A stretch of 64,000 nt of DNA from NCBI RefSeq assembly GCF_963082495.1, contig NZ_CAUJAN010000002.1:1-64000 (forward strand). Direction: 5' to 3'. Source of the DNA: Methanobrevibacter sp. V74 (GTDB lineage: Archaea > Methanobacteriota > Methanobacteria > Methanobacteriales > Methanobacteriaceae). The notes below the pieces were generated by a model. It saw nothing but the letters and a program-made list of their open reading frames with translations. It ran no database searches and had not been told where the DNA came from. A program made the position numbers and the translations under genes. Positions 18,304 through 26,715 of the stretch are shown in pieces (positions within the stretch are counted from its first letter, which is position 1; every line of letters begins with the position of its first letter).

Positions 18304-18801
18304 TTAAATCCATTTAACATTAGCGGTTGTGTAAACATAATGTTTGGAAAATACTGGATTGTATAATTTATTAGTTGAAGGAGTTGAATTGAAACTGATT
18401 GCAATTGATTTTCTTAAATTATAATTAATCCTATCTCCAATTGATACCAATTCATCACTTTTAAATCTATCTGAGGTTTTTGCATATACCTTGAATTGAA
18501 TCCGTTTTTTATCATAGTTTTGATCATATCCTAATTCAGCATATGAAATATTTACTATTTCAACAGAATATGGGATTAATAAAGTTGCCTTAAAGTGAGA
18601 GTACTCTCGATAAGTATCACTTGGATAAATTGCTAAAGCAGATGTGGATCTGCCTTCAATTACGCCATTTCGAGCAGCACCCATTGCCAATGTTAATTCC
18701 TGCTCCTGTGAGATAAAAGCAATTGATAAAATCACAACTATCACTAAAACTCCAAACAAAAATAATAGTTCAGCTGAAATTTGACCCTTATTGTCCATCA
18801 T
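18304..18801 (-). CDS. Pilin-like protein with class III signal peptide
   Basis: The N-terminus MMDNKGQISAELLFLFGVLVIVVIL is an archaeal class III signal: a short charged leader, cleavage by an EppA-type peptidase expected before Q, and a hydrophobic helix with glutamate at +5. The mature part (about 160 residues) is a pilin-like beta domain of unknown role. Its start overlaps the stop of the upstream pilin-like gene by four bases. Adhesive or minor pilus subunits are the natural guess. The peptidase is encoded elsewhere in the window at 61587-62456. Confidence 0.8.
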   Translation of the reverse strand: MMDNKGQISAELLFLFGVLVIVVILSIAFISQEQELTLAMGAARNGVIEGRSTSALAIYPSDTYREYSHFKATLLIPYSVEIVNISYAELGYDQNYDKKRIQFKVYAKTSDRFKSDELVSIGDRINYNLRKSIAISFNSTPSTNKLYNPVFSKHYVYTTANVKWI

Positions 18802-19190
18802 CTGATTTCAACTCCTTCAGAGGTTTTGGTGACAATATAACTTCTACCGCTTATTAGCCTATATTTTGAGTCAATATTAACTGATGGCAGCAATGTTTCA
18901 CCTTTTTTATCCCCATATTCAATAATCAGTTTATTCCTTTCAACTCTTATTTCAAAATAACCCATATCACGAGTTAGTTTAACTGTTTTTGAATAACCTA
19001 CCCCATTTGAGTTTACTTGAGATATCTCATTAGCCACATTATCTAAAACTATCCTATGTGCAACGCTATCTCCAATATTTAAACTCGATGAAATTGAAGC
19101 AGATGCATAAAATAGTACTCCACAAACAATAATCAAGACAATGAATAATGAAAATAAATATTCAATTGAAATAAAACCTTTATCATCCAT
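18798..19190 (-). CDS. Pilin-like protein
   Basis: The 130-residue product starts MDDKGFISIEYLFSLFIVLIIVC, again a short leader with lysine-glycine before the cleavage site, glutamate at +5 and a hydrophobic helix. Phenylalanine instead of glutamine at +1 makes it an atypical EppA substrate. It is co-translated with the next pilin-like gene. The remaining part is a small beta domain (GYSKTVKLTRDMGYFEIRVE). Confidence 0.72.
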   Translation of the reverse strand: MDDKGFISIEYLFSLFIVLIIVCGVLFYASASISSSLNIGDSVAHRIVLDNVANEISQVNSNGVGYSKTVKLTRDMGYFEIRVERNKLIIEYGDKKGETLLPSVNIDSKYRLISGRSYIVTKTSEGVEIR

Positions 19191-19288
19191 AATTTTTAAT
19201 TATTTTAACGATACATAAAGTTTACTCAAAATTAAGCTCAATTTTGATACATAAATATTAAATAATAATGTGGCTAAAAAATTATATC

Positions 19289-20041
19289 ATGAAAGGAAAA
19301 GTAATCTTTGTTGGTGCAGGTCCAGGAGATCCTGATTTAATCACCGTTAAAGGAAGAAAAGTAATTGAAAATGCAGATGTTATTATTTATGCTGGTTCGC
19401 TTGTGAATAAAAATGTTTTGTGCCCTGCAAAAGAAGAATGTGTAATTCATAATAGTGCATATTTAAATTTAGAAGAAACTGATGAGATAATAACTGAAGC
19501 GGTTAGTCAAGGGAAGTTAGTTGCCCGTGTTCATACAGGTGATCCTTCAATTTATGGAGCGATTGGTGAGCAAATTCGTGAACTTAAAAAACACGACATT
19601 GAATATGATATTATTCCAGGAGTAAGTTCCCTATTCGGTACAGCCAGTGTACTTGAAGCTGAATTGACATTGCCTGAAATTTCTCAAAGTGTTATTATTA
19701 CAAGACCTGAGGGCAGAACCCCAAAACCCTCTGGTGAAAGTCTTGCAAGCTTTTCTAAACATCATGCTACCATGTGTATCTTTTTAGGAATCGGCATGAT
19801 TGACAAAGTAGTTGAGGAATTACTTGAAGGATATGAGGAAACCACTCCAGTTGCAGTTGTCAAAAAGGCAACTTGGCCAGACCAGCAAATAATTAGAGGA
19901 ACCCTTCAAGATATTGCAGGAAAAGTAAAAGGTGCCAACATAACAAAAACTGCAATGATTGTAGTGGGAGATGTATTAGATCCTGGAGACTTTAATGCAT
20001 CTAAGCTATATGACAAAAACTTTAAACATGAATATCGTTAA
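19289..20041 (+). CDS. cbiF: Cobalt-precorrin-4 C11-methyltransferase CbiF
   Basis: CbiF/CobM methylates C-11 of the corrin ring from S-adenosylmethionine in cobamide biosynthesis, which the methanogen needs for its corrinoid methyltransferases. The N-terminal VIFVGAGPGDPDLITVKG and VHTGDPSIYGA loops are diagnostic, and IIPGVSSLFG and the C-terminal VVGD fit. The start is put at 19289 because a TATA-like box (AAATATTA near 19254-19261) would give a transcript starting about there; the earlier ATG at 19268 would then lie before the transcript. The gene is divergent from the pilin genes and ends at a hairpin. Confidence 0.92.
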   Translation: MKGKVIFVGAGPGDPDLITVKGRKVIENADVIIYAGSLVNKNVLCPAKEECVIHNSAYLNLEETDEIITEAVSQGKLVARVHTGDPSIYGAIGEQIRELKKHDIEYDIIPGVSSLFGTASVLEAELTLPEISQSVIITRPEGRTPKPSGESLASFSKHHATMCIFLGIGMIDKVVEELLEGYEETTPVAVVKKATWPDQQIIRGTLQDIAGKVKGANITKTAMIVVGDVLDPGDFNASKLYDKNFKHEYR

Positions 20042-20050
20042 ATTTTAAAT

Positions 20051-20072
20051 CCTCAAAATTAATTTTTTGAGG
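20051..20072 (+). terminator. Hairpin after cbiF
   Basis: CCTCAAAA at 20051-20058 pairs with TTTTGAGG at 20065-20072 across a six-base loop, ten bases after the cbiF stop. The remaining bases to 20405 hold no gene that I can see. Confidence 0.55.
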
Positions 20073-20405
20073 CAAATTACTCCTTTTTAAATACACATTT
20101 CTTTTAATTTGTACAAACATGCCACAATATCTTTAATCTAACTTCATTTGAAGTTTATTTCAGGTTTACATTATCATCAATACCTCCACATGATTAGATA
20201 CAATCAAAATATCGATATCCGATTCTCTATCTCACCTCTATCAACAGAAACAAATAATATTATATGAACAGTATCCTCTGAATTATAGAATATGAAAATT
20301 CACAAGCAAGTTCAATCTTTATATAACCACCATACCTAAAAGAAGATTTGCCATAAAATATGTGGTTTTGAAGTAAATCCAAAATGTAAATAGGATAAAT
20401 TATTA

Positions 20406-20943
20406 TTAAACCCTTCCAATGACTTTTACATCATCAAATGCATCATAATCAGATACATAAATCATAATAACTTCATCTTTAATGCCGAAGACAAATGCAC
20501 ATCCTTCGTTTTCATATTCAAAATAATAACCCGAATAACCCAACATTTTTGTTGGAGTGCCACCAATAGTTGATGCAACTTTCTGGCTGTTTATCCCTCC
20601 CAGGCATCCGCATAACTCCAATTTCGATGTAGTTTTCATCATTACTCCAACCCATTGCACTTGATTTTACATTTCCATCATAACTTACATCTGTTCTTGA
20701 TGGTTCGGACACATAATCAACAGGCAACTGAAATTCAACATTGTCAACTTTTACAGTTTGCGTTTGGTTTAAAACAAAAGTTGAAGTTATAAAAATAGCT
20801 AATACAATTAATATAATGATAGCCAATACTATGTATTTGTTTAAAAAATTTTTATGCTTTTGAGATGCTTTTTTACCACAATTAGCGCAAAATAAAGCTT
20901 CATTTTGAAGCTCTTCACCACAGCTCTTACAATATTTTGTCAT
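20406..20943 (-). pseudogene. Zinc-ribbon membrane-anchored protein, one frameshift
   Basis: The start (20943) gives MTKYCKSCGEELQNEALFCANCGKK, a double CxxC zinc ribbon, then one membrane span (YIVLAIIILIVLAIFITSTF) and an extracellular part, through SAMGWSNDENYIEIGVMRMPG. A one-base shift in a run of G near 20595-20605 then throws it out of frame. The continuation GINSQKVASTIGGTPTKMLGYSGYYF, through to DAFDDVKVIGRV, is in the other frame. Without the shift the protein would have about 178 residues. It either decayed recently or is mis-sequenced. This type of zinc-ribbon plus single-span protein is common in methanogens, function unknown. Confidence 0.75.
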
Positions 20944-20944
20944 T

Positions 20945-21889
20945 TTATGAATATTTGTCTTTAATTTCGTTCATTAATTTTAATTTATAAAATGCAACAT
21001 CCTTTGGCGCTCTTCTAAGTCCGCAATCAGGATCAAGAAGTAAATTTTCACGACCAACTATTTCAATAGCTTTTGTGACAAGTCCATCAACATCACTTTC
21101 GCTGTCAACTGTATTTACAGCAGAATCAATACACCCAAAGCCTATTTTTTTATTGGATACAAGTGATACATTTTTCTCCAAAACACTTAAATTTACATTA
21201 TTTCCAGCGAATTCAAAGTCCAGAATATCAACATTAAATTTTGAAATGTCCGTAAATGCATCCTTTAAAATACCACATACATGCATTGCTAATGGCACTT
21301 CTAAACCATCATGTATGATGTCAATAGCTTCACGAGCTGTTTTCATGTCTACCATACCAGTTGACAAGAATGGCTCATCGACTTGAATATAAACAGGATT
21401 TACCTTCTTTGCAATTGCATCTACTTCAAATTTTAAACTATGTGCCATGTCAATAATAGCATCTTCCTTATTTTTATAAAAACTAGCGATTCTTGATGAG
21501 TGAACGATAGTGTTTGGACCTGTGATTATTCCCTTGATACCTTTGCCTTCAGGAATATTGCCACCATAATACTCGCCCATAACTTTTTTAGCATATAACA
21601 AGTCTTTAATAGAAATTTCCTGTATTGGATTTCTAATTTTAGAAACAATTACAGTGTTTCCATCTTCAATTTTCATTCCAGGAATAAATTCTGTGAAAAT
21701 GGAAACCATATCTCCTCTAACTTGTCCATCAGAGATAATATCTACTCCGGCATCAAGTTGAGCTATTACACTATCTTTTATCGATTGTTTGAATGGATCA
21801 TATAATCCAAATGATTTCATTAATTTGTCTTTAAAGTTAGAAGGGGAGTTTTCACTAATTGGAAAACTTCCAACAACTGTTGATTTCAT
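20945..21889 (-). CDS. metE: Core-type methionine synthase (short MetE, cobalamin methyl donor)
   Basis: The 314 residues match only the catalytic C-terminal domain of MetE. The archaeal core enzyme moves a methyl group from a methylcorrinoid to homocysteine rather than from a folate. VGSFP at the start, DGQVRGDMV and the zinc ligands in AMHVCG (histidine, cysteine), FEFAGNN and LLLDPDCGLR (cysteine) are present. It is last of a three-gene unit with DUF1890 and DUF1894, overlapping DUF1894 by four bases. That arrangement is shared among methanogens. The stop is one base from the zinc-ribbon pseudogene start, so the latter may be read through. Confidence 0.88.
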   Translation of the reverse strand: MKSTVVGSFPISENSPSNFKDKLMKSFGLYDPFKQSIKDSVIAQLDAGVDIISDGQVRGDMVSIFTEFIPGMKIEDGNTVIVSKIRNPIQEISIKDLLYAKKVMGEYYGGNIPEGKGIKGIITGPNTIVHSSRIASFYKNKEDAIIDMAHSLKFEVDAIAKKVNPVYIQVDEPFLSTGMVDMKTAREAIDIIHDGLEVPLAMHVCGILKDAFTDISKFNVDILDFEFAGNNVNLSVLEKNVSLVSNKKIGFGCIDSAVNTVDSESDVDGLVTKAIEIVGRENLLLDPDCGLRRAPKDVAFYKLKLMNEIKDKYS

Positions 21890-22209
21890 TTTTTCTTACC
21901 GGTGTCTAATTTTCTTATTCTTTCAATTTCTTCTTCATCAATTGGCAATTCAACTACAGAAGTCCCATGGCAAGGTTTTGTGTATGGCAATAAAACTGTT
22001 CCTTTTTCATGGTCAAATCCGATTGGGATTGGTGGAATTCCAATCACACGAACTCCTAATACTTCATCACCAGGTTTAATATATACTAAATCATCTGCTT
22101 TAAACCGGATAATCATTGCACAGTCTTTAAAACCTGCTTTTGAAGCATGAATTTCATAATTATCAGATTGTTGTAAATATGTATCTAAACAAAAAGACAT
22201 TTTATTCAA
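21886..22209 (-). CDS. DUF1894 methanogen-specific protein
   Basis: The 107-residue protein belongs to DUF1894, a family confined to methanogens and of unknown role. VYIKPGDEVLGVRVIGIPPIPIGF near the middle is the conserved core, and there are two cysteines (C7 and the cysteine of YTKPCHG). Its start overlaps the DUF1890 gene by eight bases and its stop overlaps metE, so translation is coupled across all three. The context suggests a part in methyl transfer to methionine or in its control. Confidence 0.85.
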   Translation of the reverse strand: MNKMSFCLDTYLQQSDNYEIHASKAGFKDCAMIIRFKADDLVYIKPGDEVLGVRVIGIPPIPIGFDHEKGTVLLPYTKPCHGTSVVELPIDEEEIERIRKLDTGKKK

Positions 22210-22660
22210 ACTCCTTTATTGCTTTATCGAATTTGACTTTAACCGGTGAAGGATTATGGAAAGCCCTTACAGCTGCAATTTTAGCATTACTTCCGCTTTC
22301 TTCAATCATGCTAACAAATTCAGCTACTTCATCAGCATCTCTTGAGAATACTAATGCAAGAGATTTGCATTGAATGATTTGGTCAAAGGTTACAAAAAAT
22401 GATGCTGCTGCATCTTTATGTACAAATCCAACTAGTAAATCATAATCCCCTTGATTAACATCACTTAAAGCTCTTTCCAAGTCGACTAATTGTAAATGAT
22501 AAAAATCTTCCGGATCGGATATTTTTACTAATTTTTTAGCTGCAGGGTTTGCAGCAATTGTTACATCATAACCCATTTTTGTTAATTTATCAAATACATA
22601 AACTGCCAACGGAGTTTGTGACGGAGTCTCAGGACATCCTAATAACACCAATGCTTTCAT
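22202..22660 (-). CDS. DUF1890 methanogen-specific protein
   Basis: The 152-residue protein is a DUF1890 member, with the N-terminal KALVLLGCPETPSQTPLAVYV and a Rossmann-like pattern (VLLGCPET, GYDVTIAANPAA). It is first of the DUF1890-DUF1894-core metE unit, transcribed away from the membrane protein at 22682. The function is unknown. Its gene order is conserved in Methanobacteriales, which links it to core MetE, but no catalytic residues can be assigned. Confidence 0.85.
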   Translation of the reverse strand: MKALVLLGCPETPSQTPLAVYVFDKLTKMGYDVTIAANPAAKKLVKISDPEDFYHLQLVDLERALSDVNQGDYDLLVGFVHKDAAASFFVTFDQIIQCKSLALVFSRDADEVAEFVSMIEESGSNAKIAAVRAFHNPSPVKVKFDKAIKEFE

Positions 22661-22681
22661 ATAACTACCTCTTATATTTAT

Positions 22682-23764
22682 TTATGATCTTGTTTTAAGT
22701 GTAACTGCATTTGCTAAAATCAATGTACCTACAAATATAAACGTTAATAACGCCATCCCGTTAATGGATCGGTTAAATACAAACATTCCGATTAATGATT
22801 GTGCACAGAATGCAGCTAGTGCACCTGTTAACAATACCTCACGACCAAGGTATTTTTTATTATTTTTTTCTCTTTTTTCACGATACATATTCAATACTTT
22901 AAATCCAATAACCATGGTTCCAAGTACAAATACCATTAAACCAACTAATCCCAATATTCCGAAATCAAATCCATAACCAAAGATACCTGGAAGCATATAA
23001 TCGATTGTATCCTTTTGGTTTACCAATATGCCGAAAAACATTGGGAATGGTAATCCAAAAAACAATACTAATTGCATTGGCAATGTAATATAACCTTCAG
23101 CAAAGGCCGTACCCTCAGCTCCCCAATAAGAAGCGTTTGCATTGTGACCAATTAATTGAATATTATTTAATACGGTTTTAATACTTGACAAAGAGTATTG
23201 TTCAATTCTTGATAATCTCAATAATGGTGAAAAGATTGTCATACCACTTACTCTTGCAACAATCTCTAGAAGTACAAATCCAACAGCAATAACGCCTAAG
23301 AATGTTAAAATTCTTTTCATTGTAAATACTGATTTTTCTCTAAATGATTTGGAAATTATCAAATATCCGAAGAACAAACCAATAACCCACAATACTAAAA
23401 AGGATCTGTGCATTAATCCACCGAATATTGTAATTCCTGCTAAAAAGAGTATTACAAATCTTCTAAGCGGCCGTATGTCTACACCCGATTCCTTCATTAC
23501 TTTCAGCGATGCTAAAGCAGTAACTGCACCTAAAAGCGCAAGTGGTCCGAATGGATGTGTAAACTCCGCTTGACTTGAAGATATAATTAAAAGCGCAATA
23601 TCCGCACCGAAAAGCAATGTGAAACCTCCCATTAGAAACAGGGATAAAAAGGTAACAACACTAAGTGATAATGGAATTAAGTTCAAAACAAAAATCCATG
23701 TAACAAAAATTATTATAGCTACTTCTACAATTAATTGTAAGTGGTTTTGAGCAATTAACAACAT
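22682..23764 (-). CDS. Polytopic membrane protein, unknown
   Basis: The start at 23764 (MLLIAQNHLQLIVEV) is chosen because the longer frame to 23890 runs through the tRNA-Ala gene. The 360 residues hold about nine or ten membrane spans (for example VAIIIFVTWIFVLNLI, FFGYLIISKS, MVFVLGTMVIGFKVLNM). There is no recognised motif, and I cannot assign a transporter family. The window context (tRNA upstream, DUF1890 gene downstream) does not help. Confidence 0.65.
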   Translation of the reverse strand: MLLIAQNHLQLIVEVAIIIFVTWIFVLNLIPLSLSVVTFLSLFLMGGFTLLFGADIALLIISSSQAEFTHPFGPLALLGAVTALASLKVMKESGVDIRPLRRFVILFLAGITIFGGLMHRSFLVLWVIGLFFGYLIISKSFREKSVFTMKRILTFLGVIAVGFVLLEIVARVSGMTIFSPLLRLSRIEQYSLSSIKTVLNNIQLIGHNANASYWGAEGTAFAEGYITLPMQLVLFFGLPFPMFFGILVNQKDTIDYMLPGIFGYGFDFGILGLVGLMVFVLGTMVIGFKVLNMYREKREKNNKKYLGREVLLTGALAAFCAQSLIGMFVFNRSINGMALLTFIFVGTLILANAVTLKTRS

Positions 23765-23802
23765 ATTATAATCACAATTTTCTTTTTTTAAATTATAAAA
23801 AA

Positions 23803-23875
<73 letters not shown>

Positions 23876-23929
23876 AAAAAGATTAAACAAAATATTATAT
23901 GATATGTATGTAAGTATTACTATAAATAA

Positions 23930-24961
23930 CTATTTACCATTCTTCGCCAAATCATATAAATTATCTATAATAATTTGGAATAAATCATCTGTTTTAACAT
24001 CGATTTTCTCATGTGGATTTACAATGAAATCTAGAGCTTTTTTTATAACATCATCAGTATCATGAGATCTATACATTAAAGATTTGTTAATGTAATATTG
24101 ATCAACAGACAATGTTTCTCCAGGATAACAAGATATAACAGGTGTTTGCAGTATTGCAGCTTCCCGGTTCATTGTTCCACCAGCGCCAATTACTAAATCT
24201 GATTTTTTAATAATACTGGAAGTATCAACAGGTGGCTTTAAAATATGAACATTTTCAATTCCTTCAAATATTTCGGCCTGCTCCTTAAATCTTGGAAGAA
24301 TCAAAATATTCGCCACATTTTTTAGCTCATCAACAATAGGTGAAAGAACAGATTTTCTACAATCCGCATCAAGATATGATGCAAGTGAAGGTTCCGGTCT
24401 CATTAAGATTGTTTTTTTATGATTTAAATTCAAATTCAAATCATTGAAAACATCATCATTATATTTAAAGCTTTTAAAGTGCATTAATTCAGAGGTACCG
24501 TCATATGGAATAATTGTATTCGGATCAGCTCCAAATTTCATTATCTTCCAAAAATCAATAATGTCCGGTGTGATAATTCTGTCACATAAAGGAAGAGTTA
24601 GTTTATTAGCTGCTAGAGCATGTTCATTGTCTAAAACATATAAACTTGGAATTCCTAAACCAAAAGTGATTCTTGGAAGTTCAATAGAGTGTTTGCTAAG
24701 GGCAACATCTACGTTTTCACCATGTATTATATCGACAAGATTATATACTCTTTGAGTACTTTCCCTTAATTTGTCATATAAGCTTACTCCATGTTTTCCA
24801 ACAGAAATAAAGTCAATATCATACATTTCAAGCAATTTATGGATATCTCCAAATTGTCTTGCCGTGACAATTACATCCTCACCTTCTGATTCTAAATACT
24901 TGATTACATCTTTAAAAAATCTTACATGAGGTGCATTTGAAATATCTATCCATACTTTCAT
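23930..24961 (-). CDS. DUF354 family protein, glycosyltransferase-B-like
   Basis: DUF354 proteins resemble UDP-GlcNAc 2-epimerase/GT-B glycosyltransferases, but no reaction is established. The 343 residues start MKVWIDISNAPHVRFFKDVI, include YVLDNEHALAANK near residue 110, and end with the GT-B donor-binding style VIGAGGTMNREAAILQTPVISCYPG near 255-280. A role in cell-surface sugar or cell-wall assembly is only a guess from the fold. It is convergent to nothing and 19 bases from hypB. Confidence 0.78.
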   Translation of the reverse strand: MKVWIDISNAPHVRFFKDVIKYLESEGEDVIVTARQFGDIHKLLEMYDIDFISVGKHGVSLYDKLRESTQRVYNLVDIIHGENVDVALSKHSIELPRITFGLGIPSLYVLDNEHALAANKLTLPLCDRIITPDIIDFWKIMKFGADPNTIIPYDGTSELMHFKSFKYNDDVFNDLNLNLNHKKTILMRPEPSLASYLDADCRKSVLSPIVDELKNVANILILPRFKEQAEIFEGIENVHILKPPVDTSSIIKKSDLVIGAGGTMNREAAILQTPVISCYPGETLSVDQYYINKSLMYRSHDTDDVIKKALDFIVNPHEKIDVKTDDLFQIIIDNLYDLAKNGK

Positions 24962-24980
24962 GTTACCACCTGATAAAAAA

Positions 24981-25631
24981 TTAATTCATTGCATCTTCAA
25001 TTACTTTAATAATTTCATCCAATCCAATGCCTTCTTTAAGGCTAGATTTAATTACTTTAATTTTCGGGTTCAAATTTTGAGCATCAGCAACCATTTTATC
25101 AGCATCTGCTCCAACTGCATCTGCAAGGTCAATTTTATTAATAACAACCACATCAGAAGTTTGGAAAATAATTGGGTGTTTTTCAACAGTATCATCACCT
25201 TCTGTGACACTTACAACTACAATTCTTAAATGTGAACCTAATTCAAAGTCAACCGGACAGATTAAATTACCAACATTTTCAATAATGACCATGTCTAAGT
25301 CATCTAATGGCAAATCCCCTAATCCATGCCCCACTAAATGAGCATCTAAGTGACATTCTTTACCAGTATTTAAGCCTACAACTGGAACGTTATGTTTTTC
25401 TATACGTCCTGCATCAAATTTAGAGATGACATCCCCTGCAAGAACACCAATTTTATAATCAGTATTGTCAATGATTTTTTCTACAAGAGTTGTTTTACCA
25501 GAGCCAATGGCTCCTACAAAATCAACACAGAATATTTCCTTTTCATCTAAATTTTTTAAGTTTTTATCGGCTAATTTTTTATTAGCATCCATAATGTTTT
25601 TTTCTATTTCTACATCAGCAATCATATGCAT
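24981..25631 (-). CDS. hypB: Hydrogenase nickel-incorporation GTPase HypB
   Basis: HypB is the GTPase that, with HypA, delivers nickel to [NiFe] hydrogenases. The P-loop GAIGSGKTTLVEKI (about 40-50), a switch region HLDAHLVGHG, ENVGNLICPVDFELG and NKIDLADAV are present. The protein is 216 residues and lacks the histidine-rich N-terminus of some bacterial HypB. It is 11 bases downstream of hypA. The start could also be the ATG at 25625, which has better Shine-Dalgarno spacing. Confidence 0.93.
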   Translation of the reverse strand: MHMIADVEIEKNIMDANKKLADKNLKNLDEKEIFCVDFVGAIGSGKTTLVEKIIDNTDYKIGVLAGDVISKFDAGRIEKHNVPVVGLNTGKECHLDAHLVGHGLGDLPLDDLDMVIIENVGNLICPVDFELGSHLRIVVVSVTEGDDTVEKHPIIFQTSDVVVINKIDLADAVGADADKMVADAQNLNPKIKVIKSSLKEGIGLDEIIKVIEDAMN

Positions 25632-25642
25632 ACTATCACCAT

Positions 25643-26017
25643 TTATTCATCAGGTTTTTCTATAACAATATTTTTTACAATGATATCTTTACCATTTAAG
25701 ACTTCTACACTTAGGCTGTCACATTCAGGACATTTAACAAGTGGAGCGTAATGATCACTATCATCAAGTACAGCTTCACCATTAAATCCACAATCATAAC
25801 AAGTTACTGCAGCGGGAATTTCAATAAAATCAATTTCTGCATCGGCCATAATAGTGTTGTCTATTAAGACACCTAATATGAACTCCAACTGTTCTGGATT
25901 AATCATGGCTAATCTGCCAACTTCAATAGTGACTTTAGTAACTTCAGTTGCATTATTAACTTGTGCAGTATCCAGTACTGCATTAATAATACCTTGAGCC
26001 ATAGATAATTCATGCAT
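25643..26017 (-). CDS. hypA: Hydrogenase nickel-incorporation protein HypA
   Basis: HypA binds nickel at its N-terminus and zinc at a CxxC pair and passes nickel to the hydrogenase large subunit. MHELSMAQGIINAVLD is the canonical start with His2. CYDC and CPEC supply the zinc site near residues 74-100. The 124 residues are normal. It is the first gene of hypAB, preceded by an AT-rich leader and by the structured RNA candidate at 26113-26225. Confidence 0.94.
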   Translation of the reverse strand: MHELSMAQGIINAVLDTAQVNNATEVTKVTIEVGRLAMINPEQLEFILGVLIDNTIMADAEIDFIEIPAAVTCYDCGFNGEAVLDDSDHYAPLVKCPECDSLSVEVLNGKDIIVKNIVIEKPDE

Positions 26018-26112
26018 TATAATACTCCCCCATAAATAAATATTAATATAATATGTATTGTTTTATTTATTAATAAAAGTATTTAATAAACGAGTATTAA
26101 TGAAGTAATACT

Positions 26113-26225
26113 TTAAAAAAAATCTGGAATTGGGACCTCAACTTATAAAAGTTGAGGATTTAAATTTAATAAATTATATGCTAGCAGATAGACCTATCCT
26201 TTTATTTCCCAATTCCACAGGTTGA
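26113..26225 (-). ncRNA. Structured RNA candidate upstream of hypA, ending in a U run
   Basis: An 11-base outer stem (26125-26135 TGGAATTGGGA with 26207-26217) encloses a perfect 9-bp hairpin (CCTCAACTT at 26136-26144, AAGTTGAGG at 26149-26157) and about 50 AT-rich bases with the palindrome TGCTAGCA. On the minus strand the outer stem is followed by eight T (26113-26121 region), the usual archaeal stop signal. It lies between the monooxygenase-like gene and hypA. It may be a free small RNA or part of the hypA leader. The strand is inferred from the U run. Confidence 0.5.
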
Positions 26226-26276
26226 TATAATAATTTCCAAATCTGATATACCGAATAAATAGTATTATGTACTATA

Positions 26277-26576
26277 TCAAGATAAATCTATTTCAGATGC
26301 TTCAAAGACTTTTATTTCAAGATCTGATGAAAGCAATCCTTCTATGTTCTCACCGAAATTAATAAAATGGGTTGTTTCTAAATGTTTTTGTAAAATTTCT
26401 TTTGATTGCCATTGTTCAATAAACATTAATGAATTATCACCAGTGTTTTCGAATAAATTATAATCAATATTTCCATCCTCTAATTTGGAATTTTTAATTA
26501 AATCTTGCGCAAAATCAATAACTTTAATTTTTGCAGATTTATCTTTTGGTATTGCTTTTGCTAAAACAATAATCAT
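26277..26576 (-). CDS. Antibiotic biosynthesis monooxygenase (ABM) domain protein
   Basis: The 99-residue protein has the small ferredoxin-like ABM fold: MIIVLAKAIPKDKSAKIKVID, then EDGNIDYNLFENTGDNSLMFIEQWQSKE and HLETTHFINFGENI. This family includes quinol monooxygenases and stress proteins, so an oxidative-stress or cofactor role is possible but not shown. It stands alone, with the adh gene 139 bases upstream. Confidence 0.82.
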   Translation of the reverse strand: MIIVLAKAIPKDKSAKIKVIDFAQDLIKNSKLEDGNIDYNLFENTGDNSLMFIEQWQSKEILQKHLETTHFINFGENIEGLLSSDLEIKVFEASEIDLS

Positions 26577-26715
26577 AATTTCACCATTATTAATTTAGAA
26601 AGATAAATCAATATTATTGAAATAGCTTAACAAAAAAAACTTTTCCAATAATACTGATTTTCATTTACTAGATTTTTAAATAATATGTAATGATAAAAAT
26701 CACATAAATTCTTAT

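Noticed and set aside
20945-22660. A riboswitch in front of core metE.
   Set aside because: The gene overlaps its upstream neighbours and has no leader of its own.
26113-26225. H/ACA guide RNA reading of the hypA-upstream structure on the plus strand (ACA follows the outer stem).
   Set aside because: The inner hairpin abuts the outer stem on one side, leaving no guide pocket, and the U run favours the minus strand.
26018-26276. A known nickel/cobalt riboswitch upstream of hypA.
   Set aside because: The structure does not match that class as I know it and the class is bacterial; left as an unnamed RNA candidate.
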